Assembly (NCBI GenBank): GCA_903901335.1
Contig: CAIUQR010000059.1
Span: 62,001 to 126,000 of the forward strand
Direction of reading: 5' to 3'
Length of the DNA stretch: 64,000 nt
DNA from: an uncultured delta proteobacterium
GTDB lineage: Bacteria > Desulfobacterota > Desulfobulbia > Desulfobulbales > Desulfocapsaceae
Shown here: positions 8,041-15,916 of the stretch, piece after piece
Position numbering within the stretch: the stretch's first letter is position 1
Layout of the letters: every line of letters begins with the position of its first letter
Translations under genes and position numbers: made by a program
Notes under the pieces: model-generated
Database searches by the model: none
What the model was told of the DNA's origin: nothing
Seen by the model: only the letters and a program-made list of their open reading frames with translations

Positions 8041-9207
8041 ATGCGATATTTCTGGTGGGTGTGGTTGGCAGCGATTTTAAACGGGTGCATCCCCTATTCG
8101 GATAATCCGCTCACGGCGCCGGATAAGGCAGGCCCGGACCCGGCAATTCTGGGGACCTGGTTTCTGCACGAAGAAGGCGAAACCGTTTTTCTTCATCTGG
8201 GGATCGATGAAAAAACCAAAGGGCTTCGTGTGGTGATGGTGGAGTTTCAGAAAGATGGCGAGGTAAAGACCTCGGAATTGATCGGACACACTTCCCGCCT
8301 GGGAAATAACACCTATATGAATCTTCGCTGGGATTGGCCGGCAGACCCGGAGACGGGGTATCTTTTCGTGAAATACCAGATCAAAGGAAATAGGATAGCT
8401 CTGGGACTGATTCGATCCGATGAAGTGGAAAAAGCCATCCGGGAGGGAAAGCTTCAGGGAAGAATCGATCAAAATCCAACATCCGTGCGGCTTACCGGGT
8501 CATCCGAGCAATTGCAGGAGTATGTTCAAAGGCAGGATGCGGCCTTGTTTGAAGAATTAAAGTGGATGAACCGGTGGAATCTCTCTCAAGACCCCGCCGG
8601 GGCTTCCCTTGGACAGGACGGGGATGGGATTACCGTTGAGCGGCGGCAGGAGTTTTCGGAAACCGTTTATTCTCTCGGGGATGAGTCCTGCCACCTGAGC
8701 CTGACCGCATACGAATCGGAGTCAAATCTCGGGGTTGTTGTCGCCCGGTCAAAATGCGTCTTATCCTGGCAACGGCAATTATCTCTTTTTGAAAAAGGGT
8801 TGACCAGGATGCTGGAAGACGAGAAACAGGCCTCTGCTTTTCGTGCGCTGTCCTGGGGAAGACTGGCGCCCGATGAGCGTGTCCCCTATGAAATGTCCTA
8901 TCGGCTGGCTTTGGCGGCGTTCGAATCCCCGTTATGGGATAAAAAGCGGGGGCGGGCAAAGACCGGGCACGAAAACAATTGTGTGGTGGAGCTTGCAAAT
9001 AAAGAAGATATCTACAGAGAATTAAAGGTTATATTTACAACGCTAAACCGGTCCGTGCGGTTTTCGAGTGCTGAAAAAGTGCTGGTGATGGAAGCGGGGA
9101 AACTGCCTTTCTTCGATGCGCTGAAAATGCATGGGGTTCAGGCCAAAGACAGACTCCCCTTTGACTGCCAGGCCTGGTTTTCCGTGTCCGGTCCGGAGCA
9201 GCAATGA
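8041..9207 (+). CDS. Predicted lipoprotein of unknown function
   Basis: A 388-aa protein with a short lipoprotein signal (MRYFWWVWLAAILNGC; lipobox LNGC, lipidated Cys at residue 16). I do not recognise the family. The N-terminal third (DPAILGTWFLHEEGETVFLHLG, then repeated short strands) looks like a small beta-rich lipocalin/calycin-type domain, a fold often seen in proteins annotated only as hypothetical lipoproteins. The middle is helical and charged. Four Cys follow in the C-terminal half. GAGAGGTG supports the ATG. It is transcribed alone and divergently from the kinase/mutase pair. Confidence 0.6.
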   Translation: MRYFWWVWLAAILNGCIPYSDNPLTAPDKAGPDPAILGTWFLHEEGETVFLHLGIDEKTKGLRVVMVEFQKDGEVKTSELIGHTSRLGNNTYMNLRWDWPADPETGYLFVKYQIKGNRIALGLIRSDEVEKAIREGKLQGRIDQNPTSVRLTGSSEQLQEYVQRQDAALFEELKWMNRWNLSQDPAGASLGQDGDGITVERRQEFSETVYSLGDESCHLSLTAYESESNLGVVVARSKCVLSWQRQLSLFEKGLTRMLEDEKQASAFRALSWGRLAPDERVPYEMSYRLALAAFESPLWDKKRGRAKTGHENNCVVELANKEDIYRELKVIFTTLNRSVRFSSAEKVLVMEAGKLPFFDALKMHGVQAKDRLPFDCQAWFSVSGPEQQ

Positions 9208-9246
9208 AAAATCCGTGACTTTCATTTTTGGACATAAGGAGGGCCA

Positions 9247-9402
9247 GTGTCAAGATATACGAATGAAAATATTTTCAACAAACGTAGGTTGTGTCGGAAA
9301 AACAACGATTGGCTGGAAAACAGGGAAGGCTACGAGAACCCAAACCGGGGAAGCTGTGAGGATTGGCATTATTGGATACAGATGAGCTATTGGCTCAGCT
9401 GA
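9247..9402 (+). CDS. Possible 51-aa small protein with a strong ribosome binding site
   Basis: A GTG-initiated frame of 51 codons ending in TGA. AAGGAGGG lies 3-4 bases before the start, a better ribosome binding site than most genes here have. The peptide begins MSRYTNENIFNKRRLCRKNN and is rich in Asn, Arg, Trp and Tyr, with two Cys and no membrane segment. It follows the lipoprotein gene by 39 bases on the same strand and could be co-transcribed. I recognise no family, and the composition is unusual enough that a chance frame cannot be excluded. Confidence 0.35.
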   Translation: MSRYTNENIFNKRRLCRKNNDWLENREGYENPNRGSCEDWHYWIQMSYWLS

Positions 9403-9498
9403 TTTCTGGCCCGCCTCAGGAAGGAATATGCGGATAAATGCAAGGTTTTAGATATGATTTAGAACTTTCCTCAGAATCCACAGATTCAATTTCAACCC

Positions 9499-9548
9499 TT
9501 GACATATGCATACAATATATCCATACTGAAGCATATCATTTATGCATA
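9499..9548 (+). promoter_or_regulatory. vapBC promoter with paired TATGCATA palindromes
   Basis: TTGACA at 9499-9504 is followed 17 bases later by CATACT (4 of 6 matches to a -10 box). Identical palindromic octamers TATGCATA lie at 9505-9512, inside the spacer, and at 9541-9548, just before the ribosome binding site. Their centres are 36 bp apart. VapB antitoxins usually repress their own promoter by binding such repeats, so these are candidate operators. Confidence 0.5.
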
Positions 9549-9562
9549 TAAGGAGAACTTTC

Positions 9563-9760
9563 ATGAGAACAACACTCAATATCGAAGACAACCTGCTTGA
9601 AAAGGCCGCGAAATTGACAGGAGTCACCGAAAAAACATCCTTGGTCAGGCTTGGGCTGCAGGCGCTTATCGCCAGGGAAAGCGCAAAACGGCTCTCCGAA
9701 TTAGGGGGAACTGAAAAGAGTCTGAAGAAGATTCCTCGAAGAAGGAACGAGGTGATATAG
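9563..9760 (+). CDS. VapB-family antitoxin
   Basis: A 65-aa antitoxin partner of the downstream PIN toxin. The N-terminus MRTTLNIEDNLLEKAAKLTG is the typical ribbon-helix-helix DNA-binding region of VapB/DUF2191 antitoxins, followed by LVRLGLQALIARESAKRL. The short basic C-terminal tail would wrap the toxin. AGGAG at 9551-9555 supports the ATG at 9563; an ATG 21 bases upstream is less likely. One base separates its stop from the toxin start. Likely autoregulated through the TATGCATA sites upstream. Confidence 0.8.
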   Translation: MRTTLNIEDNLLEKAAKLTGVTEKTSLVRLGLQALIARESAKRLSELGGTEKSLKKIPRRRNEVI

Positions 9761-9761
9761 C

Positions 9762-10118
9762 ATGGTTCTGGTCGACACATCAGTCTGGGTAGAACATTTT
9801 CGATCCGGGACTATCGGGCTGGAGGCAGTATTAAATGATGGCCATGTTGTCTGCCACCCGTTTATACTTGGTGAACTCGCGTGCGGAAACCTGAAAAAGA
9901 GAACGGAGATCCTTGCTCTGCTTCAGGACCTTCCCATGGCTTCCTGTGCTGAAAATCATGAAGTCATTCAATTCATTGAAGATAACAAACTCATGGGAAA
10001 AGGGCTCGGTTATATTGATATCCATCTTCTTATGTCTGCCCTGTTGACAAGAATTCCCCTGTGGACAATTGACAAACGATTGCACGAGGTCTCGCTGTCA
10101 CTTCTCCCATCACATTGA
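9762..10118 (+). CDS. vapC: VapC-family PIN-domain toxin
   Basis: A 118-aa PIN-domain ribonuclease toxin. The first acidic residue is in MVLVDTSVWVEHFR, a conserved Glu is in ILGELACG, and the later acidic residues are in LGYIDIHLLMSALL and PLWTIDKRL, giving the expected metal-binding set. VapC toxins cleave tRNA or rRNA; the target here is unknown. The gene is coupled to the antitoxin gene (GAGGTGATATAGCATG). It appears intact. Confidence 0.85.
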   Translation: MVLVDTSVWVEHFRSGTIGLEAVLNDGHVVCHPFILGELACGNLKKRTEILALLQDLPMASCAENHEVIQFIEDNKLMGKGLGYIDIHLLMSALLTRIPLWTIDKRLHEVSLSLLPSH

Positions 10119-10203
10119 CGAAAGGTGAACATAGGGAAAATCAGCGTCAGGCACTTATCGTTTTTTGCAATATTCCGACGTTAAGAAGGGCCTGTACATC
10201 ATG

Positions 10204-10320
10204 TCATAACGGAGCATGCGTTGGCCATCGACGACATGTGATAGTGTAAAACATAATAGTAGCAAATGTCATCACGGTTCCTGATACACCTAACAAGAAA
10301 CCACTGGTTATCCAGCGCAT
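10204..10320 (-). CDS. Possible 38-aa single-span membrane peptide
   Basis: A short frame just downstream of the 274-aa secreted-protein gene on the same strand. It encodes one hydrophobic segment (ITSGFLLGVSGTVMTFATIM) flanked by basic residues (KKMRW before, CRRW after), which is the charge pattern of a small membrane protein. The ATG has only a weak ribosome binding site (AATAAGAAA), and the frame is open upstream back to the preceding stop. It may be real or the decayed end of a longer gene. Confidence 0.22.
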   Translation of the reverse strand: MRWITSGFLLGVSGTVMTFATIMFYTITCRRWPTHAPL

Positions 10321-10359
10321 TTTCTTATTAACAGAGTCAAAGGATGATTTGCTCAGCTA

Positions 10360-11184
10360 TTATTTTATTTCGCCTAACCAATCTTGAGCAAAGGTTCTTG
10401 CTGCAGTTACGGTTTCTTTGCCTGCTCTGAAGTATAATTTCCATTGACTGTCTTTGCGCTCATATTCCTGATCAATGAATTTTATTGTACCAGGTTTAAT
10501 TTCAGTAGTTTTTGCATCAAAATTAATTCCAGCGGATTTTTCCAGGAAGGTAGTAAGCCAAATTTTAATCATTGGATTGGGATTATTTCCGGGATACGTA
10601 TTTTCCCAGGCAGCAACACTTTTGGCATACTCATTCATCTGCATATCATATGATTGTTTTATGTAGCTGTCCATTTCAGGAGTGTACAGTGTATTTTTGG
10701 GATCATCTATTTCTTTTAACTGTTGATGAAGTCCTTTAATTACATCGTCAAACATTGCCTGTTGATCGTTTGCAACCTGGCTTTTACTTCTTTCTATTTC
10801 AGCAATGAATTTCTTTAAATTTTCCCGGTGTTCATCTTTTAATTGAGCTGAGTATTTGGGCGCCTCCGGCGCTGCGGGCTTTTTGTCTTCTCTATACTGA
10901 TTATATTTTTCAAGAAATTCCTTTGATGCCAGATACTCTTTAATATTTTTCCCCATCAATTGTATAATTGAAACCCTGTCCTGGGCGGAAAGATCTTTCA
11001 AGGTTTTTACATTCGGAATAAAATATGAAGGACCTGTGACGGCATGGAAAATATCTGATTTTGCGGCTTCTTCGCTCGTTTTAAACTGCAGAAGGAGACT
11101 GTTTAATTTTGCATCAACAACGTGTCCGGCCGTAAATCCGAACAGAAGGAGGAGTACTGGAGACAGGAGGAAGAATTTTCTCAT
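10360..11184 (-). CDS. Exported helical protein of unknown function
   Basis: A 274-aa protein with a signal peptide (MRKFFLLSPVLLLLFGFTAG, cleavage near VVDA). The mature part is mostly charged and alpha-helical, with a Pro/Ala stretch (KKPAAPEAPK) near residue 105 and few aromatic residues except near the C-terminus. I recognise no domain. Local base composition is visibly AT-richer than the flanking mutL or pst regions, consistent with acquired DNA. It precedes a possible small membrane peptide and follows the Cys-rich gene by about 20 bases, so the two may be co-transcribed. Confidence 0.55.
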   Translation of the reverse strand: MRKFFLLSPVLLLLFGFTAGHVVDAKLNSLLLQFKTSEEAAKSDIFHAVTGPSYFIPNVKTLKDLSAQDRVSIIQLMGKNIKEYLASKEFLEKYNQYREDKKPAAPEAPKYSAQLKDEHRENLKKFIAEIERSKSQVANDQQAMFDDVIKGLHQQLKEIDDPKNTLYTPEMDSYIKQSYDMQMNEYAKSVAAWENTYPGNNPNPMIKIWLTTFLEKSAGINFDAKTTEIKPGTIKFIDQEYERKDSQWKLYFRAGKETVTAARTFAQDWLGEIK

Positions 11185-11206
11185 AATGGGCTCTCTGGAT
11201 TAATTT

Positions 11207-11821
11207 TTAAGTAATTAAGGACGTTACCTTGAAAAGGTTTTTCCTGACAGGCACGTCAAATATTCGATTGTTCTCATCAACGGCTGACACCTTTTCTTTG
11301 AAAAAATGGATTATTCTGTTTTCCATGTCCTGCTGGGCCCGCAAAAGCATTCCGGTTTGTTTTTCCAGCTTTCTGAGATGATCACTCTGCCCGCCAAGGG
11401 TAATGATGCTGCAGTTATAGTTGAGACAGAACATCGGCTTGAACAAAAAGATGCATCCTTTTTCGCCCAGATAACAACAGCCTATTCCATTGCTCCGCTG
11501 AATATCTACAACGACTCCGGCAAGCATATTCGTCAGCAGCTGTACCACATCCGTCTCTGCCGCAATGGCCATGCTGCAGCATCCGCCGCTGCCCTGTGCG
11601 CATCGGGTACAGGTGCGGTCCATCTCCATGACCAGCATCTGCTGTCGGAGCGCCTGGTGCCGGCCACAGAGATCCATCATACCGGCGGCCACTCGCGGGT
11701 CCTGCGCCAGCTCTTCGCCATAAAGCCGGAAGAGCCTTCCGGCCACCTCCAGTTTCGTGCCGATGTCTCCACTGTAGAAAAGATCGTAGAGTTGTGGCAG
11801 CACTGGGTTGTTTTCCTTCAT
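11207..11821 (-). CDS. Cysteine-cluster protein (YkgJ-like)
   Basis: A 204-aa protein with nine clustered Cys: C71, C74, C81, C82, then C115, C116, C123, C132, C137. The pattern CTRCAQGSGGCC followed by CCYLGEKGC and CLNYNC resembles YkgJ/Fe-S-cluster-type cysteine proteins that bind a metal or cluster, though I cannot assign a named subfamily. The N-terminal ~65 residues are helical, and the C-terminal ~60 residues form a charged helix. AAGGAACAG supports the ATG. No partner gene clarifies its role. Confidence 0.5.
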   Translation of the reverse strand: MKENNPVLPQLYDLFYSGDIGTKLEVAGRLFRLYGEELAQDPRVAAGMMDLCGRHQALRQQMLVMEMDRTCTRCAQGSGGCCSMAIAAETDVVQLLTNMLAGVVVDIQRSNGIGCCYLGEKGCIFLFKPMFCLNYNCSIITLGGQSDHLRKLEKQTGMLLRAQQDMENRIIHFFKEKVSAVDENNRIFDVPVRKNLFKVTSLIT

Positions 11822-12022
11822 CTGTTCCTTAATTTGCTGTTCATAGCTCTTCCCAAAACCATTATTTTTATGTGTCTAAGTTCCTGCAAGCCTTCCTCAT
11901 GGTCGACAGTCAACTTCAGCACAAATTAAGCATGATAGGATGATTCGAATCTTGAATAGAAATTTTCAGCAAAAGCTGATTGCGCCACCGTATTGAGTTG
12001 GAGGTGCCTGAAGGAAAAAGCA

Positions 12023-15000
12023 TCAACCACCTCTCCGGTTTTCTTCAAACATCTCCACCGGCATTGGGTGACGCAAAAGCCAAACCATTTTGATCGGTCT
12101 GTCGTTTTTGAAGCTAACCCGCTCTGCCGGGCCGAGATAGACAAACGGCACGGTGCAGCCATTTTGTTTTTTCTGGTCCCGAGCAAAAATCAGGATGGTG
12201 TACCCCCGTGCGACGTGGTCAATCAGGTTTTGCCCTACTATAGAATGTTGCGTGGTGTTCGATTGCGATTCCCAGTGCAACAAATCCCTGCTGATAGGAT
12301 AATCAGCATACATAGTACTCGGAGAAAATTCCTTTTCAGTTTTCTGATAAGTAATGAGGAGTGCATATGCTTTGAGATCTGCAAAATGCAGAATACCAAT
12401 ACCTCGTTGCCCAGCACTGGAAAGAGTTGCCCTTCCAAACGCAGCCTGGATATCTTTGATTCCAAAATGAGCATGTAATTCGAGATGGCAGGAAAAGGGA
12501 AGTTCCGGTACTACCCCGCTGACTATGGTTTCCACCTGCGCCCATGTCAGAATTTCAACCAAGTCGCTGAGAATCGAAGGATTCTTTGATAGCCGTTGAA
12601 ACGATTCCTCAAGGGAATGGACGCCAAGCTGGGCTCCCGTCTCGGCCCACAGCCGGTAGTGAACGGCAACAGCAGTATCACTCGCTAAAGTCAGGGCTGC
12701 GGCAACATCCCTTCTGGCAAGCGCATCGATAACCTGACGCAGCCGAACGATCTCAGCTGGCCCAGTGACAAAAGCTGCACGTACAAGAGATTTCTTAAGT
12801 TGAGCAAAATCAGGGTCGGAGGGGATTGGTGCTAGTTGCGCCTTTGACTTCCAGCCGCTCCATGTCTCAGCCGTCAGCAGTCGTTCAGGTTCGTAGTCAT
12901 GATAGCGCACGAAATTGCCGAAGGTAAGATCCTGACCTGTTTCCGCAACAAAGGTCTGCAAACGATCCGGAACCTGGACCGAAAGATTTGTGAGGTTAAT
13001 TCTTATATTTTCAATAATATATTCGCGAGAGAGGCGATCTAGCTGAATCGAACAGCCCGCTGGCAGATGGGGAAAGTTGCTTGCTACCTCGCGGTCGATG
13101 GAAAAACGATGCTTTGGAAGTAGGGTTTTCAACTTTGTGTCGATGCGATAGCGGCGATGCGACTGACCGATAAAGTCCAACACAGTGAGACAATCTTTAC
13201 CCGGAGCATGCCGCAAACCTCGGCCAAGCTGCTGGAGAAACACCGTCAAACTTTCTGTGGGACGCAAAAACAGAACGACATTAATTTCTGGGATATCAAC
13301 CCCTTCACTGAGTTTGTCCACCGTGAACAGGAAAGATAAACGGCCGGATTTCAAATCATCCAGCATAGCTGAACAGCTGCTGCCGTCTACTCCTGACACA
13401 AAGGCTGCCGAGGGGATTTCCCGCTTCGTGAACATTTCAGCCATGAACTGGGCATGTTTAATGGTGACGCAGAAGCCAACTCCCTTCACCACTTTCAGAT
13501 TCGGCTCATAACGTTGCAGGGTTTTAAGAACAACCTCAAGTCGCTGCTGAGCTTGAATGTGCGCGCCAGTATATACCTTTTCCAGTTCCTTCTCGTCATA
13601 CCTGCCGTTTCGCCAGAAGCGATCCTGATTGAGAGCCACAGGGTCGGCCACTCCAAAATAGTGAAAAGGACAGAGTAGCTTTTCTTCCAGGGCTTCTGGA
13701 AGTCGAATCTCAGCGGCAAAGCGATTTCCAAAATCAGCAGCCACGTTGCCGCCATCCATCCTTTCCGGAGTTGCGGTGAGACCGAGGAGAATTTCCGGAG
13801 CAAAGTGATCGAAAATCGGTCGATAGCTGGAGGCAGTTCCGTGGTGCGCCTCATCGATAACAATATAGTCATAAAAATTACTACCTACCTGTTCCCACAA
13901 GCAACGGCTCGCCAACATGCCTACAGAACAAAAGAGATGCTCCAAACGGTTAGCCTGGAAAGAACCAACCAGCAGCTCTCCAAAGTTGTGATCACGTACG
14001 ACGTTTCTGAATGTTGCCAGGGCCTGTTGCAGAATCTCCTGGCGATGGGCAATGAAGAGAAGCCGGGCCTGTTTATTTTTCTGCTCGCGAAAACGCTGGT
14101 AATCGAAGGCGGATATCACCGTCTTGCCGGTACCGGTCGCGGCAATAACAAGGTTTCTGCCATGATGGTGAACCGTACGTTCCCGGGCCAGGGCCTCAAG
14201 TATCCGTTCCTGGAAGGGATGGGGTCGAAGATCAAAGAAAACGACTGGAAGCATCGTACCGGGGTTACGCGCTCGATCGATGGCATTGCGAAGAGAGGTA
14301 GGATCGTTGGGATCGAAAGGAATAAATTCACGACTGTTCCAGTAGGTTTCGAACTCGGCCGTGAATTTATCAAGAATGTGCTCCATGTCCTGGGCGGTTA
14401 CTTTTAGATTCCACTCCAAACCACTGGTAATTGCGGCATGAGACATGTTGGCTGAACCGATATAGGCCGTAGAAAAACCTGACAGTCGCATGAAATGATA
14501 TGCCTTGGCGTGAAGCCGGGTCCGTTCCGTGTCATAAGAGACCCTCACCTTGATATTGGGCATTCCGGCTAGCCATTCAACAGCCGGCGCATCCGAGGCG
14601 CCCATGTATGAAGTGGTAATGAGCCGTACAGGCACATCTCTGTCCCGCAAATCTTCAAATCCCGGCATCAGCAGACGGAGGCCGGACCATTTGATAAACG
14701 AGACCAGAATGTCAACCGAATCAGCAGAGCGCATTTCTTCCAGCAGCTCATGGACAAGCTGCGGCTCTCTGGGCGAGCCAGTAAAAAGGCTGCTTTCAAC
14801 GATGGAAGTTTGGGGACGAGGAATACCTGATGCGCCATAATTGGGTGGTGTTATTTCCTGCAGCAACGATTTCCGAGCGGCAATCAGCTTATGTTTCCCC
14901 AGATGCCCCATATCGGATGCACCAGAGAGAAGATCAATGATGCGGTTACAAAGAGCAAGCCGCTCGTCAGGCTCTGACTCTCCCCGAAGGGCCTGTTCAA

Positions 15001-15154
15001 CGACCCTGGCAACAAAAGCCGCATAACGGGCAGGCTGTTCCTCAAAATCTATCTTTCCAAGAACTGCGCGGAGCCCAGGAACATGTGACAGAACATCCTG
15101 AAGGGATTGATCAAGAAGGGCATCGTAAATGCCAACGTGGATTTCAGGCCTCAT
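12023..15154 (-). CDS. PLD nuclease-SF2 helicase-DUF3427 protein
   Basis: A 1043-aa multidomain DNA enzyme. Residues ~125-250 are a phospholipase-D-type nuclease domain (RLHAKAYHF then YIGSANMSHAA, the HxK...GSxN signature). Residues ~310-640 are a superfamily 2 helicase with Walker A AATGTGKT (about 338), the VIDEAHHG box (about 432), GLTATPERMDG, and motif VI QQLGRGLRH. The C-terminal ~300 residues match DUF3427. I chose the ATG at 15152-15154 because it overlaps the Nudix stop as ATGA. PLD-helicase-DUF3427 proteins with a Nudix neighbour recur in accessory regions and look like anti-phage or DNA-restriction modules, though the biological target is unproven. All catalytic motifs look intact. 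Confidence 0.85.
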   Translation of the reverse strand: MRPEIHVGIYDALLDQSLQDVLSHVPGLRAVLGKIDFEEQPARYAAFVARVVEQALRGESEPDERLALCNRIIDLLSGASDMGHLGKHKLIAARKSLLQEITPPNYGASGIPRPQTSIVESSLFTGSPREPQLVHELLEEMRSADSVDILVSFIKWSGLRLLMPGFEDLRDRDVPVRLITTSYMGASDAPAVEWLAGMPNIKVRVSYDTERTRLHAKAYHFMRLSGFSTAYIGSANMSHAAITSGLEWNLKVTAQDMEHILDKFTAEFETYWNSREFIPFDPNDPTSLRNAIDRARNPGTMLPVVFFDLRPHPFQERILEALARERTVHHHGRNLVIAATGTGKTVISAFDYQRFREQKNKQARLLFIAHRQEILQQALATFRNVVRDHNFGELLVGSFQANRLEHLFCSVGMLASRCLWEQVGSNFYDYIVIDEAHHGTASSYRPIFDHFAPEILLGLTATPERMDGGNVAADFGNRFAAEIRLPEALEEKLLCPFHYFGVADPVALNQDRFWRNGRYDEKELEKVYTGAHIQAQQRLEVVLKTLQRYEPNLKVVKGVGFCVTIKHAQFMAEMFTKREIPSAAFVSGVDGSSCSAMLDDLKSGRLSFLFTVDKLSEGVDIPEINVVLFLRPTESLTVFLQQLGRGLRHAPGKDCLTVLDFIGQSHRRYRIDTKLKTLLPKHRFSIDREVASNFPHLPAGCSIQLDRLSREYIIENIRINLTNLSVQVPDRLQTFVAETGQDLTFGNFVRYHDYEPERLLTAETWSGWKSKAQLAPIPSDPDFAQLKKSLVRAAFVTGPAEIVRLRQVIDALARRDVAAALTLASDTAVAVHYRLWAETGAQLGVHSLEESFQRLSKNPSILSDLVEILTWAQVETIVSGVVPELPFSCHLELHAHFGIKDIQAAFGRATLSSAGQRGIGILHFADLKAYALLITYQKTEKEFSPSTMYADYPISRDLLHWESQSNTTQHSIVGQNLIDHVARGYTILIFARDQKKQNGCTVPFVYLGPAERVSFKNDRPIKMVWLLRHPMPVEMFEENRRGG

Positions 15155-15570
15155 GATCTCACTTTTTCCAGTTGCTGACAGTAGATAGCAAGAACCGGAA
15201 GGTCTGCCTCGGCCCAATCAAGCACATAGAGTTCTCCGGGCAACAACCAGGTCACCGCAGCATGTTCATTGAGTTTGATTTCTCCGGCGGCAATTGAGCA
15301 GATGAAAGGATAGAGAGACACTGTGAAGGATGGGTACTCATAGGTTGTTGGCGGTAACGGCTGTGATATAACTATTTCCACACCTAATTCTTCAACAAGT
15401 TCCCGGCGAAGGCAGTCTTCCAAACTTTCACTAGATTTGATCTTTCCTCCTGGAAATTCCCACTTGAGCGGCATGCTCATAGCAACGCTCCGCTGAGCGG
15501 CAAGGACAAGACCATCCCGTTCGATAATACCACAAGTAACGTGGATATGTCGTCTATTGCAATTAAGCAT
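15151..15570 (-). CDS. Nudix hydrolase (MutT-like), coupled to the helicase
   Basis: A 139-aa Nudix hydrolase. The full Nudix box is present from GGKIKSSESLEDCLRREL to VEELGVEI (GX5EX7REUXEEXGU), near residues 42-64. MutT relatives clean 8-oxo-dGTP or other nucleoside diphosphate derivatives. The stop overlaps the start of the helicase gene by ATGA, so the two proteins are made together; in this setting a role in hydrolysing a modified nucleotide or signal for the helicase/nuclease is possible but speculative. The ATG at 15570 has a weak ribosome binding site. Confidence 0.85.
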   Translation of the reverse strand: MLNCNRRHIHVTCGIIERDGLVLAAQRSVAMSMPLKWEFPGGKIKSSESLEDCLRRELVEELGVEIVISQPLPPTTYEYPSFTVSLYPFICSIAAGEIKLNEHAAVTWLLPGELYVLDWAEADLPVLAIYCQQLEKVRS

Positions 15571-15706
15571 TTTCTACATTACCAACCTGGGCTTATTGAT
15601 TACTGAAATTCTGTTCCATCTTCTCAGTTTTCTACGCGTCACATCCATAAAAATTCGTTATCAGAAGGCCAAGCTTAACAGTTCTATTATTCCAAGATAC
15701 CAAATG

Positions 15707-15740
15707 ACCTATGACAACCAGTGTCATAGGTTATTTTTTT
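15707..15740 (+). terminator. Orphan hairpin with T-run on the plus strand
   Basis: A perfect 10-bp inverted repeat (ACCTATGACA / TGTCATAGGT, loop ACCAG) followed by TATTTTTTT. It has the form of an intrinsic terminator for plus-strand transcription, yet no protein gene on that strand ends upstream of it: the 346-base gap separates the divergent Nudix and mutL genes. Either a short RNA is transcribed from within the gap, or the palindrome is a protein-binding site. The rest of the gap shows nothing I recognise. Confidence 0.5.
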
Positions 15741-15916
15741 CACCAGGGTGTCCAATTCTGTATCCTGGCCCTTGGCTTCTGACTTCCCCGCGAGAAATAT
15801 TCTCTCGGCATGACAAAAAAAGGAACTCATGGTAAAATTACCAACTCTATCAGCTTGCAATACACGGACTCTGTACTTTTAACACATTACATTCCCTTAA
15901 ACATCACTCATTTTCC

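Noticed and set aside
15557-15835. 92-aa plus-strand frame between Nudix and mutL
   Set aside because: Runs through a terminator-like hairpin, overlaps the Nudix start and has no family features.
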